NCBI RefSeq assembly: GCF_028198165.1
Contig: NZ_CP116339.1
Location: forward strand, 1,557,001 to 1,621,000
DNA: 64,000 nucleotides
Direction: 5' to 3'
Source: Pseudoxanthomonas sp. JBR18
GTDB lineage: Bacteria; Pseudomonadota; Gammaproteobacteria; Xanthomonadales; Xanthomonadaceae
Positions 1 to 13,016 of this stretch are shown here, piece by piece (positions within the stretch are counted from its first letter, which is position 1; each line of letters opens with the position of its first letter). The notes under the pieces were generated by a model that saw only the letters and a program-made list of their open reading frames with translations, was not told where the DNA came from and ran no database searches. The position numbers and the translations under genes were made by a program.

Positions 1-567
1 CACAACGCGGTCCATATCGGGCATTCCACTGGCGGTGGCGAAGTGGCGCGCTATGTCGCACGCGCCGAAGCCGGCCGCGTGGCCAAGGCCGTGCTGCTTG
101 GCGCGGTCACGCCGATCATGCTGCAGACGCAGGCCAATCCTGAAGGTCTGCCGATGTCGGTGTTCGACGGCTTCCGCAGTGCACTGCAGGCCAACCGCGC
201 GCAATTCTTCACCGACGTGCCTGCAGGCCCGTTCTACGGCTTCAACCGCCAGGGCGCCAACGTCAGCCAAGGCTTGATCAACAACTGGTGGCGCCAGGGC
301 ATGGCTGGTGGCGCCAAGGCCCACTACGACTGCATCGCGGCTTTCTCTGAAACGGACTTCACCGAAGACCTCAAGGCGCTCAACCTGCCGGTACTAGTCA
401 TGCATGGCGAAGATGACCAGATCGTGCCAATCGCCGACTCGGCGCTAAAAGCGATCAAGCTCCTGCCGCAGGGCACCTTGAAGACCTATCCCGGCCTGCC
501 GCACGGCATGTTTGCCACGCATCCGGAGCTGATCAATACCGATCTGCTGGCCTTCGTGCAGGCCTGA
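1..567 (+). CDS. alpha/beta hydrolase, haloperoxidase/arylesterase-like (5' truncated by window)
   Basis: The reading frame is open from base 1, so the start lies outside the window; 188 C-terminal residues are visible. The nucleophile elbow is seen at once as GHSTGG (serine codon at 25-27). The acid lies in the HGEDDQIVP segment and the histidine in LPHGMF, giving a complete Ser-Asp-His triad in the order expected for the non-heme haloperoxidase/arylesterase branch of the alpha/beta hydrolases. These enzymes hydrolyse small esters or lactones; perhydrolysis with peroxide is a known side activity. The substrate cannot be told. The following gene is another alpha/beta hydrolase of a different subfamily, 176 bp downstream. 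Confidence 0.85.
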   Translation, partial: HNAVHIGHSTGGGEVARYVARAEAGRVAKAVLLGAVTPIMLQTQANPEGLPMSVFDGFRSALQANRAQFFTDVPAGPFYGFNRQGANVSQGLINNWWRQGMAGGAKAHYDCIAAFSETDFTEDLKALNLPVLVMHGEDDQIVPIADSALKAIKLLPQGTLKTYPGLPHGMFATHPELINTDLLAFVQA

Positions 568-743
568 ACGACCGATCACCTCGGCTGCCCTGGCCCGCTA
601 CATGGCAGCCGCCTGATGCACATACCTGCAAAACGCCCCGCGCACGGGGTTCGTGAAGCAGATCGCCCTCCAATGCCCCTTCAACGGCACCTCGCCGTTC
701 CTCGGCCATGCGCGGCGCCTACAACCCACCCCAGGAGATTGTC

Positions 744-1511
744 ATGAACAAGCGTTTCCCCGTACGTCGCACGTTGGTCGCACTGCTGCTCGCGCTGGCT
801 GCATCCGGCACCCAGGCGGCCATTGCCGCGCCGATCAACAACATCGTGCTCGTCCACGGCTATTTCGCCGATGGCTCGGGCTGGAAAGCCGTCGCCGACC
901 TGCTGACCCACGACGGCTACAAGGTTTCCATCGTCCAGGAGCCTGAGACTTCGTTCCAGGATGACGTCAAGGCCACCACGCGCGTGGTCGACATGCAGGA
1001 TGGGCCGAGCATCCTGGTCGGCCACAGCTATGGCGGCGCCGTGGTGACCCAGGCCGGCAACAACGCCAAGGTCGCCGGCCTGGTCTACATCAATGCCTTC
1101 CAGCCAGACGCTGGCGAAAGCCTGAAGACCCTGGTCGAACAGATGCCTGGGGCCACCAAAGCGATCAAGCCGACGCAGGACGGCTTCCTGTACCTGGACC
1201 CGGCGGATTTCCACGCTGATTTCGCCGCTGATATCCCGGCACGTGAAGCCAAGTTCATGGCAATCTCGCAGGTGATGCCATCGGTTGAAACCTTCGGCGC
1301 GCCGGTCACCACTGCAGCCTGGAAGACCAAGCCAAGCTGGGCGCTGGTGTCCATGTCCGACCGCACCGTCAATCCCGCGCTTGAACGCTTCATGGCCAAG
1401 CGCGCCGGCAGCACGACAGTCGAGATCGACTCCAGCCATGTCGCTTTTCTTTCTCACCCAGCGGACGTGGCCAAGTTGATCGAACAGGCCGCCGGCCACC
1501 TCACCAAGTAA
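744..1511 (+). CDS. secreted alpha/beta hydrolase
   Basis: A 255-residue protein starting at the ATG after a CCAGGAG ribosome site; an upstream in-frame ATG at 708 would add 12 residues and is less likely. Residues 1-28 form a signal peptide (basic MNKRFPVRR, hydrophobic core, ALA-type cleavage near TQAAIAA), so the enzyme is probably periplasmic. The oxyanion segment LVHGYFADGSGW, the nucleophile elbow VGHSYGG, an acid in MSDRTVNP and the C-terminal SSHVAFLSHP histidine match the small esterase family that includes EstC-like and plant methylesterase-like hydrolases. The substrate is unknown. It sits alone between the preceding hydrolase and the ene-reductase gene on the same strand. Confidence 0.88.
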   Translation: MNKRFPVRRTLVALLLALAASGTQAAIAAPINNIVLVHGYFADGSGWKAVADLLTHDGYKVSIVQEPETSFQDDVKATTRVVDMQDGPSILVGHSYGGAVVTQAGNNAKVAGLVYINAFQPDAGESLKTLVEQMPGATKAIKPTQDGFLYLDPADFHADFAADIPAREAKFMAISQVMPSVETFGAPVTTAAWKTKPSWALVSMSDRTVNPALERFMAKRAGSTTVEIDSSHVAFLSHPADVAKLIEQAAGHLTK

Positions 1512-1681
1512 GCGCGGCGATGTCCCGATGTGCTTCGCCCCGGGCGGCGCACATCGACGCAGATCCTCCACCCACCCGTCGCCATGACCACAACGGCCGC
1601 CGTCCTGGCCGGGCAACGCTGCGCGCTGCTGAATCCCACGCCTCCGCGCCCCCCATCCCATCTCGGAGTTCCAGATTCGCC

Positions 1682-2839
1682 ATGCAACATCCTAGCCTCT
1701 TCCAGCCGGTCACCCTCGGCCCGCACACCTTGCGCAACCGCATCGTCCTGCCACCGCTCACCCGGCAGCGCAGTGGCCAGCCCGGTGACGTGCCCACCGA
1801 CCTGATGGCCGCCTATTACCGCCAGCGCGCAAGTGCCGGTCTGATCATCACCGAAGGCACCCAGATCGAACCGCGCGGCAAGGGCTATGCCTGGACGCCG
1901 GGCATCTACAGCGCCGCCCAGGTTGAGGGCTGGCGCAAGGTCACCGACGCTGTCCACGCTGAGGGCGGCACCATCTTCGCCCAGCTGTGGCACGTCGGCC
2001 GCGTGTCCCATGCCGAACTGCAACCCGATGGCGAAGCACCGGTGGCGCCCTCGGCACTGCAGGCCCAGCGTGTCAAGGCCTTTATCGAGACCGCACCAGG
2101 CACCGGCACGCTGGTGGATCCTTCGGTGCCACGCGCACTGAGCGTGGCCGAGATCAAGGACCTGGTCGAGCTGTATGCACAGGCCGCGCGTAACGCGCTG
2201 GCGGCCGGGTTTGATGGCGTGGAAATCCATGCGGCCAACGGCTACCTGGTCAACCAGTTCATTTCGGCACACGCCAACCATCGCACCGACGAATACGGGG
2301 GCTCGCTGAGCAATCGCTTGCGCTTCCTGCGCGAGGTTGTGGCCGCGCTGGCCGCCGTGGTCGGACCAGACCGGCTGGGGGTGCGCTTCACCCCACTGTT
2401 CACTAGCACCGACCAGGACAGGGTCTATATCGGCTTTGTCGAAGACGATCCGCATCGCACCTACATCGAAGCGATCAAGGTGCTTGAAGCGGCTGGCGTC
2501 GCGTATCTGTCCATCGCCGAGGCCGACTGGGACAACGCCCCCGACCTGCCCGCCGATTTCCGCCGCGACGTCCGCCAGTGTTTCAGCGGCCGGATCGTCT
2601 ACGCCGGCCGCTACACCGCCGAGCGCGGCGCAGCGCTGGTGGACGCAGGCCTGGCGGATCTGATCGCCATCGGCCGTCCCTTCATCGCCAATCCGGATCT
2701 GCCCGCGCGGATCGCCAACGGTTGGCCACTGAACGCACTCAATCCGGCCACGCTTTACGGCGGCGCCGAACAGGGCTTTACCGATTACCCGGCCTATGCC
2801 GGCTCCACTGTCCCCACATCCAACGAGGTCCTGTCATGA
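1682..2839 (+). CDS. Old Yellow Enzyme family ene-reductase (NADH:flavin oxidoreductase)
   Basis: A 385-residue FMN-dependent TIM-barrel oxidoreductase of the NemA/XenB type, reducing activated C=C bonds (enones, maleimides, nitro compounds) with NAD(P)H. Visible family motifs: N-terminal LPPLTRQRS (flavin O4 threonine), ITEGTQIEPRG, AQLWHVGRVSH, the substrate-binding pair in EIHAANGYL, the long signature QFIS-x-H-x-NHRTDEYGGS and the C-terminal AIGRPFIANPDLP phosphate-binding part. The ATG at 1682 gives the usual MQHPSLFQPVTLG start; the frame is open further upstream but without family similarity. The stop overlaps the SDR start by four bases (ATGA), so the two are translationally coupled and probably handle the same substrates. 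Confidence 0.93.
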   Translation: MQHPSLFQPVTLGPHTLRNRIVLPPLTRQRSGQPGDVPTDLMAAYYRQRASAGLIITEGTQIEPRGKGYAWTPGIYSAAQVEGWRKVTDAVHAEGGTIFAQLWHVGRVSHAELQPDGEAPVAPSALQAQRVKAFIETAPGTGTLVDPSVPRALSVAEIKDLVELYAQAARNALAAGFDGVEIHAANGYLVNQFISAHANHRTDEYGGSLSNRLRFLREVVAALAAVVGPDRLGVRFTPLFTSTDQDRVYIGFVEDDPHRTYIEAIKVLEAAGVAYLSIAEADWDNAPDLPADFRRDVRQCFSGRIVYAGRYTAERGAALVDAGLADLIAIGRPFIANPDLPARIANGWPLNALNPATLYGGAEQGFTDYPAYAGSTVPTSNEVLS

Positions 2840-3576
2840 GCAATGGCATTGAAGACAAAGTCATCCTGATCACCGGCGGCAGCACCGGCATCGGCGCCGA
2901 AACCGCACGCTTGCTGGCCGCCCGCGGCGCGAAAGTCGCCATCGCCGCACGCCGCAAGCAAAAGCTCGACACGGTCGTGGACGAGATCACCGCGCAAGGC
3001 GGGTCGGCCAAGGCCTACGCGCTGGACGTGACCGACAAGAACCAGGTCGAGGCAACCGTGGCTGCGGTCGTTGCGGATTTCGGCAAGCTGGACGTGCTGA
3101 TCAACAACGCCGGCCTGATGCCGATCCGCCCGATGTCGGAAGTGAACACCGACGAGTGGGACGCGATGATCGACGTCAACCTGAAAGGCACGCTGTACGG
3201 GATCGCCGCGGCGCTGCCGCGCTTCATCGCCCAGCACAGTGGCCACATCATCAACCTGAGCTCGGTGGCCGGCATCAAGGTCTTTGCGCCGGGCGGCACC
3301 GTGTATTCGGGAACCAAATATGCCGTCAGCGCGATCACCGAAGGCCTGCGCCAGGAAGTAGGCGAGACGATCCGGGTGACCGCCATCGAACCGGGCGCGG
3401 TGGAGAGCGAGCTCAAACATGGCACGTCGGGCACCGCAAAGGACACCGTGCTGGATTTCTACAAGACCGCCATCCCCGCCGCGTCGGTGGCGCGGGCCAT
3501 TGCCTTCGCGATTGAACAACCGGCCGATGTGGACATCAACGAGATCGTGCTGCGTCCCGTGCGCCAGGTCTTCTGA
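2836..3576 (+). CDS. short-chain dehydrogenase/reductase
   Basis: A 246-residue classical SDR. It shows the NAD(P)-binding TGGSTGIG loop (residues 14-21), the NNAG structural motif, and catalytic Ser, Tyr and Lys in NLSSVAG and VYSGTKYA. The basic residue pair AARRKQK after beta2 suggests NADPH preference (inference). It resembles the YdfG/serine-dehydrogenase-like SDRs in which ITEGLRQE and EPGAVESEL follow the active site. The start ATG overlaps the ene-reductase stop (ATGA). The coupling suggests sequential reduction of C=C and C=O in the same compound, but no substrate is shown. Confidence 0.93.
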   Translation: MSNGIEDKVILITGGSTGIGAETARLLAARGAKVAIAARRKQKLDTVVDEITAQGGSAKAYALDVTDKNQVEATVAAVVADFGKLDVLINNAGLMPIRPMSEVNTDEWDAMIDVNLKGTLYGIAAALPRFIAQHSGHIINLSSVAGIKVFAPGGTVYSGTKYAVSAITEGLRQEVGETIRVTAIEPGAVESELKHGTSGTAKDTVLDFYKTAIPAASVARAIAFAIEQPADVDINEIVLRPVRQVF

Positions 3577-3661
3577 GTAGCGTAAGGCGCGACGATCAGG
3601 CAAGGATCTGGCGTCATTCCGTTTCGGCGGTGCGCGCAGGCGCGCCGCCGCCAGGGACACA

Positions 3662-4561
3662 TCAGGGCCCGGCGGGCCCTTCGCGCAAAAAATCCACGAA
3701 CACCCGCAGCTTCGGCGGCAGGTGCTCGCGCGCCGGGTAGTAGATGTGGAAGCCGGCGAACGGCTGCTGCCAGTCCTCCAGTACGCTGACCATCCGACCG
3801 GCCGCCAGGTCGGCCTGCGCGAATTCGCTGAAGGATTGCACCAGCCCCATGCCGCCGCGCGCGGCCGCGTAAGCGACCTCGCTGTCGTTGCTGATCAGCG
3901 GCCCGTGCACCTCGACCTCGAAATCGCGTCCGTCGCCGGTGAACTCCCACGGCATCAGCCGACCACTGGTGAGCCGGTGCACGATGCAGGCGTGATGCAC
4001 TAGGTCGGCCGGCGTCTGCGGCACGCCGTGACGGGCGAAGTAGTCCGGCGTGCCGACCACCACCTGGCGGTGCATCGGTCCGATCGGCAGCGCCACCATG
4101 TCGCGCGCCAGCGACTCGCCCAGGCGCACGCCGGCATCGAAGCCCTCGGCCACCAGGTCGACCATGTAGCGGTCCACGAACAGCTCCACCTGCACCTGCG
4201 GATAGCGCGCGTGGAACTCGGGCAGGCGCGGCATCACCAGGCGTTCGGCCACCAGCCGCGGCAAGGTGATGCGCAGCAGCCCGGCCGGCGTATCGCGCAC
4301 GGCGTCCAGGTCTTGGAAGGCCGCATCGATCTGGTCCAGCCCCACCCGCACCTGTTCCAGGAAGCGCGCGCCGTGTTCGGTCAGGCCCACCCGGCGCGTG
4401 GTCCGGTTGAGCAGGCGCACGCCCAGCTGGCGCTCCAGCGCGCGCACGGTCTGGGACAGCGCCGATGGGCTGATGCCCAGCTCGTCGGCCGCACGGCTGA
4501 AGCTGGCATGGTGGGCGACGCGGCTGAAAGCGACGACCGCGGGGAGCGGGCTGGGCGACAT
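3662..4561 (-). CDS. LysR-family transcriptional regulator
   Basis: A 299-residue LysR regulator: winged helix-turn-helix at residues 5-62 (AFSRVAHHASFSRAADELGISPSALSQTVRALE, shown here only in outline: ASFSRAADEL and SPSALSQTVR) and a type 2 periplasmic-fold effector domain behind it. It resembles the regulators that sit beside aldo/keto reductases and SDRs in proteobacteria. ATG at 4561 is chosen because the DNA-binding domain starts right after it; upstream in-frame ATG at 4660 would run over the divergent aldo/keto reductase start. It is divergent from the AKR gene at 4659, with a 97-bp shared promoter region, and convergent with the SDR, so control of the AKR genes is the natural guess. 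Confidence 0.94.
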   Translation of the reverse strand: MSPSPLPAVVAFSRVAHHASFSRAADELGISPSALSQTVRALERQLGVRLLNRTTRRVGLTEHGARFLEQVRVGLDQIDAAFQDLDAVRDTPAGLLRITLPRLVAERLVMPRLPEFHARYPQVQVELFVDRYMVDLVAEGFDAGVRLGESLARDMVALPIGPMHRQVVVGTPDYFARHGVPQTPADLVHHACIVHRLTSGRLMPWEFTGDGRDFEVEVHGPLISNDSEVAYAAARGGMGLVQSFSEFAQADLAAGRMVSVLEDWQQPFAGFHIYYPAREHLPPKLRVFVDFLREGPAGP

Positions 4562-4658
4562 TGTGAAGCTGGACTTCAAGGCAGATGCGGATTGACCCAG
4601 TTTATCCACATGGCGCCCGGGGGCGATCCTGTTCACCCCTCCCCACGCGGTGACCGCC

Positions 4659-5720
<1,062 letters not shown>

Positions 5721-5748
5721 TTCCGATTCCACGCAAAGGAGCATCGAC

Positions 5749-6753
<1,005 letters not shown>

Positions 6754-6792
6754 GCTGCCCTTCCCCCTTTTCGTTCCGTCAGGAGTTTCCGC

Positions 6793-7788
<996 letters not shown>

Positions 7789-8027
7789 TACCGGGTGCAG
7801 GCACGCGAACGCCCCGTGCTTGCGCGCGGAGCCGCGTGTTGCCGGTTTCGCCATCGATCAGCGGCGTGATGCCTGCGGATCCGGCCCGCAGGCACACCGG
7901 GTCCGGCCGCGCCACGCGCACCATCTGGAACAATGCGATTCGCGGTGATCGCCTTGCCTCGACGTCACCGGTCGGCGCGCGGACGGACAATACGCACCGA
8001 TCCGTTCGACCCACAGGAGTTACCGCG

Positions 8028-9023
<996 letters not shown>

Positions 9024-9045
9024 GTGATGGCCGCGCTTTCGGACC

Positions 9046-9858
9046 TCAGAGGCCGGGCAGCATGCCGCCATCCACGCGCAGGTTCATGCCCGTGATGTAG
9101 GCGGCCTTCGTGCTGGCGAGGTAGGCCACCGCGTCGGCGACCTCGTCCAGCGTTCCCACACGGCCAACCGGCACTTGGGCGAAGTGCGGCAGGGCCATGC
9201 GCTCGACCTCCTCCCACGGTGCGTCCTCCGGCACCCCGCCGTCCCGCGCGACCTCACGAAAACGCTGGTCGAGCGCCGCACTGTGAATGGTGCCGGGTGA
9301 GATTGCATTGACCGTGATGCCCTCGCTGGCAACGGCCTTGGCCAGCGAGGCGGTCATGGCATTCATCGCCAGCTTGCTGGCCGCATACTCCGGCCGCGAT
9401 GGCGGCGGCATCAACGCAGCCAGGCTCGAGATGTTGATCACCCGTCCCCAGCGTGCCTGGCGCATGTCCGGCAGGATGCGCGTGATGATGCGTACGGCAG
9501 CCAGTACGTTGCGGTCGTAGGAGGCCTGCCACGTCGCGGGCTGCGTGTCTTCCCAGGTTTGCTGCACGCCACCGGAACCCCCGGCGTTGTTGACCAGGAT
9601 GTCGATTCGGCCGGCCTGCCGTCGTGCCGCGCTGAGCAGTTGGTCCACCGCCGCCTCATCCGTCAGATCACCGGTGACCACATGCGCCCGGCCACCTGCC
9701 TCCACGATCCCGCGCGCGATACGTTGCGCCTGGACCGGATCGCGCCCGTGCACCACCACCGTGGCGCCTTCATGGGCAAGCGTCCCGGCAATGGCGGCGC
9801 CGATGCCCTTGCTGCTGCCCGTCACCAGGGCCACCCTTCCAGCGAGTTGTAAATCCAC
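9046..9858 (-). CDS. short-chain dehydrogenase/reductase (3-oxoacyl-ACP reductase-like)
   Basis: A 270-residue SDR with TGSSKGIG cofactor loop, NNAGGSGG, and catalytic Ser and Tyr-x3-Lys in NISSLAAL and EYAASK. HGRDP after beta2 fits NADPH use (inference). The start is set at GTG 9858: a GGAG lies 11 bases upstream of it and the product then begins MDLQLAGRVALVTG, the usual start for this family; the ATG at 9894 has no ribosome site and would run into the divergent regulator. It faces the HxlR regulator gene with about 40 bp between starts and is convergent with AKR paralogue 3. Control by that regulator is the simplest reading. Confidence 0.9.
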   Translation of the reverse strand: MDLQLAGRVALVTGSSKGIGAAIAGTLAHEGATVVVHGRDPVQAQRIARGIVEAGGRAHVVTGDLTDEAAVDQLLSAARRQAGRIDILVNNAGGSGGVQQTWEDTQPATWQASYDRNVLAAVRIITRILPDMRQARWGRVINISSLAALMPPPSRPEYAASKLAMNAMTASLAKAVASEGITVNAISPGTIHSAALDQRFREVARDGGVPEDAPWEEVERMALPHFAQVPVGRVGTLDEVADAVAYLASTKAAYITGMNLRVDGGMLPGL

Positions 9859-9896
9859 AGGCCTGCTCCAATGTCTTCCGCTTCGAGACGCCATGG

Positions 9897-10322
9897 TTGG
9901 GTGATGCAGTGGGTGGGACAAGTACGCACGAAAAAGTGCCTATCGCGAGCGCGGCCCGATCCGCCTGCCTGGGGCCAGACGGCTCGGTGGCCCATGTCAC
10001 CCGGGTGATCCGCATGATCCAGGGGCGATGGAAGTTGCCGATCCTGTTCCGCCTCTATGCCGATCCATCGCTACGCACCGCGCAGCTGCTGCGCGACGTG
10101 TTAGGGGTCTCGCAAAAGATGCTGACCCAGCACCTGCGCGAACTGGAGCAGGACGGGCTGGTCGAACGCATCGACTTCAGGGAAAAGCCGCTGCGGGTCG
10201 AATACCGCATTTCGGAGACCGGCAGGCAGCTGATGCCGGTCCTTAGTGCAGCGCGGGCGTTCTCGCAGGGCTGTCTGCCCTCGCTCCAGTCAGCGAAGCG
10301 CTCTCGTAAAATAAGCACATGA
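9897..10322 (+). CDS. HxlR-family winged-helix regulator
   Basis: A protein of about 141 residues. Residues 30-115 are a MarR/HxlR-type winged helix: [13 protein letters not shown] (first helix), [25 protein letters not shown] (recognition helix, here in outline [13 protein letters not shown]) and the wing [23 protein letters not shown] cysteine at residue 24, just before the domain, is in the place where redox- and electrophile-sensing HxlR proteins (HypR, YodB, QorR) carry their sensor cysteine (family knowledge). The start is uncertain: TTG 9897 is given, GTG at 9909 or 9936 are possible. It is divergent from an SDR gene and overlaps queF by four bases, although a functional link to queF is not expected. 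Confidence 0.88.
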   Translation: MGDAVGGTSTHEKVPIASAARSACLGPDGSVAHVTRVIRMIQGRWKLPILFRLYADPSLRTAQLLRDVLGVSQKMLTQHLRELEQDGLVERIDFREKPLRVEYRISETGRQLMPVLSAARAFSQGCLPSLQSAKRSRKIST

Positions 10323-11137
10323 ACACCCCCGAAGATTCCTTGCTCGGCCGTGAGGTCGCCTATCCGTCGCAGTACGACCCTGACCTGCTGTTTCCCATTC
10401 CCCGCGCCGCGGCACGCGCCGAGATCGGACTGGAGGCCGACGCCCTGCCCTTCACTGGCCACGACCGCTGGCATGCCTACGAGCTGGCCTGGCTGGATCT
10501 GCGTGGCAAGCCGCAGGTGGCGACAGCGACGCTGACAGTGCCAGCACAGGCGCCGAACCTGATCGAGTCCAAGTCGCTCAAGCTCTACCTCAACTCACTC
10601 AATGCTGCGCGCTTTGAAGATGTCCAAGCGGTCTGCGCGCGCGTGGCCGCCGACCTGTCGGTCCGCGCCGGTGGAGAGGTCACGGTGCAGGCTGGCCTGC
10701 CGCCGTTCGGTGAGCAGCCGGGCACGCTGATCGACACCCTGGATCTGGACATCGACGATTACGGGCCGCCGAATCCAACGCACCTGGTGGCCGACGCCGG
10801 GGACGCCGCCAGCGAAACCCTGGTCTCGCACCTGCTCAAATCCAACTGTCCGGTCACCGGCCAGCCGGACTGGGGCACGGTGGTGCTGCGCTATGACGGG
10901 GCGCGCATCGACCGTGCCGGTCTGCTGCGTTACCTGGTGAGCTTCCGCGACCACGCCGGCTTCCACGAGCAGTGCGTGGAGCGCATCTTCGCCGACGTGA
11001 TGACGCGCTGCGCCCCGCAGCGGCTATCGGTGGAAGCGCGCTACACGCGCCGCGGTGGCCTGGACATCAACCCGTGGCGGATCACCCCAGGCTGGGACGC
11101 GGGCATCACCGCGCCAGTACGCGAGCTGCGGCAGTAG
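10319..11137 (+). CDS. queF: NADPH-dependent 7-cyano-7-deazaguanine reductase QueF
   Basis: A 272-residue enzyme that reduces preQ0 nitrile to preQ1 with NADPH, a step in tRNA queuosine synthesis in the cytoplasm. The length is that of the bimodular gammaproteobacterial (E. coli-like) type. The QueF signature [11 protein letters not shown] is in the N-terminal half, and the catalytic cysteine in [14 protein letters not shown] lies in the C-terminal half, as in the family. The ATG overlaps the HxlR stop (ATGA). No preQ1 riboswitch can be looked for upstream because the preceding gene runs directly into it. A REP-like palindrome follows the stop. Confidence 0.96.
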   Translation: MNTPEDSLLGREVAYPSQYDPDLLFPIPRAAARAEIGLEADALPFTGHDRWHAYELAWLDLRGKPQVATATLTVPAQAPNLIESKSLKLYLNSLNAARFEDVQAVCARVAADLSVRAGGEVTVQAGLPPFGEQPGTLIDTLDLDIDDYGPPNPTHLVADAGDAASETLVSHLLKSNCPVTGQPDWGTVVLRYDGARIDRAGLLRYLVSFRDHAGFHEQCVERIFADVMTRCAPQRLSVEARYTRRGGLDINPWRITPGWDAGITAPVRELRQ

Positions 11138-11145
11138 GTTATGGG

Positions 11146-11213
11146 GTGGGAGCCGCCATGGCGGCGATGAGGGCTTGCCGGTAGAGCTTCATCGCCGCCG
11201 TGGCGGCTCCCAC
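11146..11213. repeat. REP-like palindromic element, copy 1
   Basis: Two 25-base arms (11146-11170 and 11189-11213) pair with one mismatch around an 18-base loop. The outer sequence GTGGGAGCCGCCATGGCGGC recurs almost unchanged in copy 2 at 14299-14365. It sits just behind the queF stop and just before the cytochrome b stop on the other strand, the usual convergent-gene location of REP/BIME-type elements. It may also protect or end transcripts. Confidence 0.8.
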
Positions 11214-11220
11214 GATCGCA

Positions 11221-11763
11221 TCAGCGCAGGGATTTCCCACTGCGCGCCATGCTGGAAAACACGCCGTCGCGGCGCACCCAGGCATGGAACAGCGCCGCGC
11301 CCAGGTGGCCCAGCACGGTGGCGAACAGCACATAGGCCAGCACCGTATGCGCCGGCCGCAGCACGGCGTACAGGTCCGCGCTGTGCGGGGCGATGGCCGG
11401 CAGGTGCACGCCGCCGCCCAGGGTGATCGGGTAGCCGCCGGCCGACAGCATCGCCCAGCCGATCAGCGGCATGGCGAACATCAACCCGTACAGCACCCAG
11501 TGCGAGGCGTGCGCGGCCAGCTTCTGGATCGTCGGCAGGTCGGCCGGCAGCGGCGGCGGTGGGCTGCGCAGGCGGTTGACTAGGCGCACGACGACCAGCA
11601 GCAGGATGGCGATGCCCAACGGCCGATGCAGGTCAAGCAGGGTCGGCCGCCACGCCAGCGAGACCACCATGCCGGCGCCAATGAACAACATGGCCAGGAT
11701 CGCGGCGGCCATCAGCCAGTGCAGCGTGCGGGCCAGCGCGTCGAAGTGTCCGTGGCGGTTCAT
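11221..11763 (-). CDS. cytochrome b561-type membrane protein
   Basis: A 180-residue integral membrane protein of the bacterial cytochrome b561 (prokaryotic, YodB/CybB-like) family. Four hydrophobic segments are visible, with haem-ligand histidines early (HWLMAAAILAML) and before or within later helices (HWVLYGLMFAM, HTVLAYVLFATVLGHLGAALFHAW). It starts MNRHGHFDALARTLHW, typical for the family. It transfers electrons between the quinone pool and a periplasmic or membrane partner. The ATG overlaps the stop of the catalase-like gene (ATGA), so the two are coupled. The pair is a recurrent association, suggesting that this b-type cytochrome serves the haem peroxidase (inference). Confidence 0.92.
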   Translation of the reverse strand: MNRHGHFDALARTLHWLMAAAILAMLFIGAGMVVSLAWRPTLLDLHRPLGIAILLLVVVRLVNRLRSPPPPLPADLPTIQKLAAHASHWVLYGLMFAMPLIGWAMLSAGGYPITLGGGVHLPAIAPHSADLYAVLRPAHTVLAYVLFATVLGHLGAALFHAWVRRDGVFSSMARSGKSLR

Positions 11764-12857
11764 TTCGCTTCTCCTTTGGCGCCCGTGGCGTCGGGCGCCT
11801 GGCCGGTGCCGATCTCATGTTCGCGGCGGTTGAAGGACACCGAGTACACGGCCGAGCGTGCGGCCAGGATCGGGTCATCGGACGGCGCCATGCCATCGGG
11901 CAACACGGTCGGGTCGTAGTTGAGGTCGCGGCAGGGGCCGGTGTCCTGCGGCTGCATCGCATTGACGGTCAGGGTGCCGGCCACCACCTGCGGACGCGCG
12001 TCCGGCCAGGGCTGAGACGGGTCGTCGATGGCATCGCCGTCCTGGGCCAGGGTTACCACCAGATCCCACTGCTGCGGGCCCTGGGCCAGGCGCGTGGCGA
12101 ACTCCTCGCTGAGGAAGTCCGCGTCGGACTGGGCGCGCTGCTCGGCGCTGAGGTCCTGGAACGGCGCATGCGGCCGCATCGACCAGCGCACTGCGCGGCG
12201 CAGTCCCTGCGCGTTGGTGAACCAGAAGCTGTCCACGCCGTTGAACTGGGTGTTCGCCCAGCTGTTGGACCACGGCGCGGACTTGGCCCAGGCGATGAAC
12301 TTCTTGGCTTCCGGATACTGCTGCAGGAAGGCCGCCATCTTGGCCGGGTCCGGCTTGCCGGTGGCCGGATCGGGCCGCGAGGCCAGGTTCTGCGCCTGGA
12401 AGCCCTGCGGGGTGGCGACCACGAAGAACGGGAAGCTATTCATCGCCGTGCGCCATTCCTGGCCATCGTCGGTCTTCAGCAGCAGCGCCAGGCTACGTAC
12501 GCGCGCCTGCGCATCGGCGCCATGCGGGTCGCCGCCGGCGATGGACAGGCGCCCGACCACCGGCGTACTGGGCTGAGTGAAGATGCGCGCGCGCGACAGC
12601 TGCGGCGCCTGCGCGCTGGGCTGGAAGTTGCCCGCCACGCACACGCCTTTGCTGTGGGCACGGCGGAAGCCGGGATGCGGCTTGCCGTTCTCGATGGTGT
12701 CGGTCATCTGCTGCGGGGTCAGGCCGCGCCCGCCCAGCCAGCCGCCGACCCAGGCAAAGGCGCCGGCGATGACGGCCACGATCGCGGCGATGCCCAGCAG
12801 CGCAGGCCATGCGCTGCGCCGGGCCGGGGGTGGATTGGGGGGAAGAGGCTGCGACAT
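11760..12857 (-). CDS. membrane-anchored catalase-family peroxidase
   Basis: A 365-residue protein of the small SrpA/catalase-like haem peroxidase group. Residues 16-44 form one N-terminal membrane segment (AWPALLGIAAIVAVIAGAF), so the domain faces the periplasm. The HPGFRRAHSKGVC segment carries the distal histidine of the catalase core; GDPHG, MNSFPFF and the long C-terminal half (FWFTNAQG, RWSMRP) follow as in the family. It is shorter than a true catalase (about 480 residues) and lacks the C-terminal helices, so peroxidase rather than full catalase activity is likely. It is first in an operon with the cytochrome b gene and faces the ECF sigma gene across 159 bp. Confidence 0.92.
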   Translation of the reverse strand: MSQPLPPNPPPARRSAWPALLGIAAIVAVIAGAFAWVGGWLGGRGLTPQQMTDTIENGKPHPGFRRAHSKGVCVAGNFQPSAQAPQLSRARIFTQPSTPVVGRLSIAGGDPHGADAQARVRSLALLLKTDDGQEWRTAMNSFPFFVVATPQGFQAQNLASRPDPATGKPDPAKMAAFLQQYPEAKKFIAWAKSAPWSNSWANTQFNGVDSFWFTNAQGLRRAVRWSMRPHAPFQDLSAEQRAQSDADFLSEEFATRLAQGPQQWDLVVTLAQDGDAIDDPSQPWPDARPQVVAGTLTVNAMQPQDTGPCRDLNYDPTVLPDGMAPSDDPILAARSAVYSVSFNRREHEIGTGQAPDATGAKGEAK

Positions 12858-13016
12858 GCGGGTTCCTGCCGTGGGGTGGGATATGGGTATGACGCGCCTG
12901 CGTGGACATTATTCCCGCCGCTGCACACGGCCCCGCGATCCACCGGCGGGAAGCGGGCGATGGAATATCCTGAGTGCCTGCGCGTCTCACCCAGGACGCC
13001 CCCTTCGGCCCCGACG

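Noticed and set aside
636..649. Short hairpin CCCCG-CGCA-CGGGG behind the first hydrolase gene
   Set aside because: Five-base stem with only two T behind; too weak to call a terminator.
7789..8027. Possible extra gene or N-terminal extension ahead of AKR paralogue 3
   Set aside because: The in-frame extension has no AKR similarity, and the ribosome site at 8028 gives the same N-terminus as in the two paralogues.
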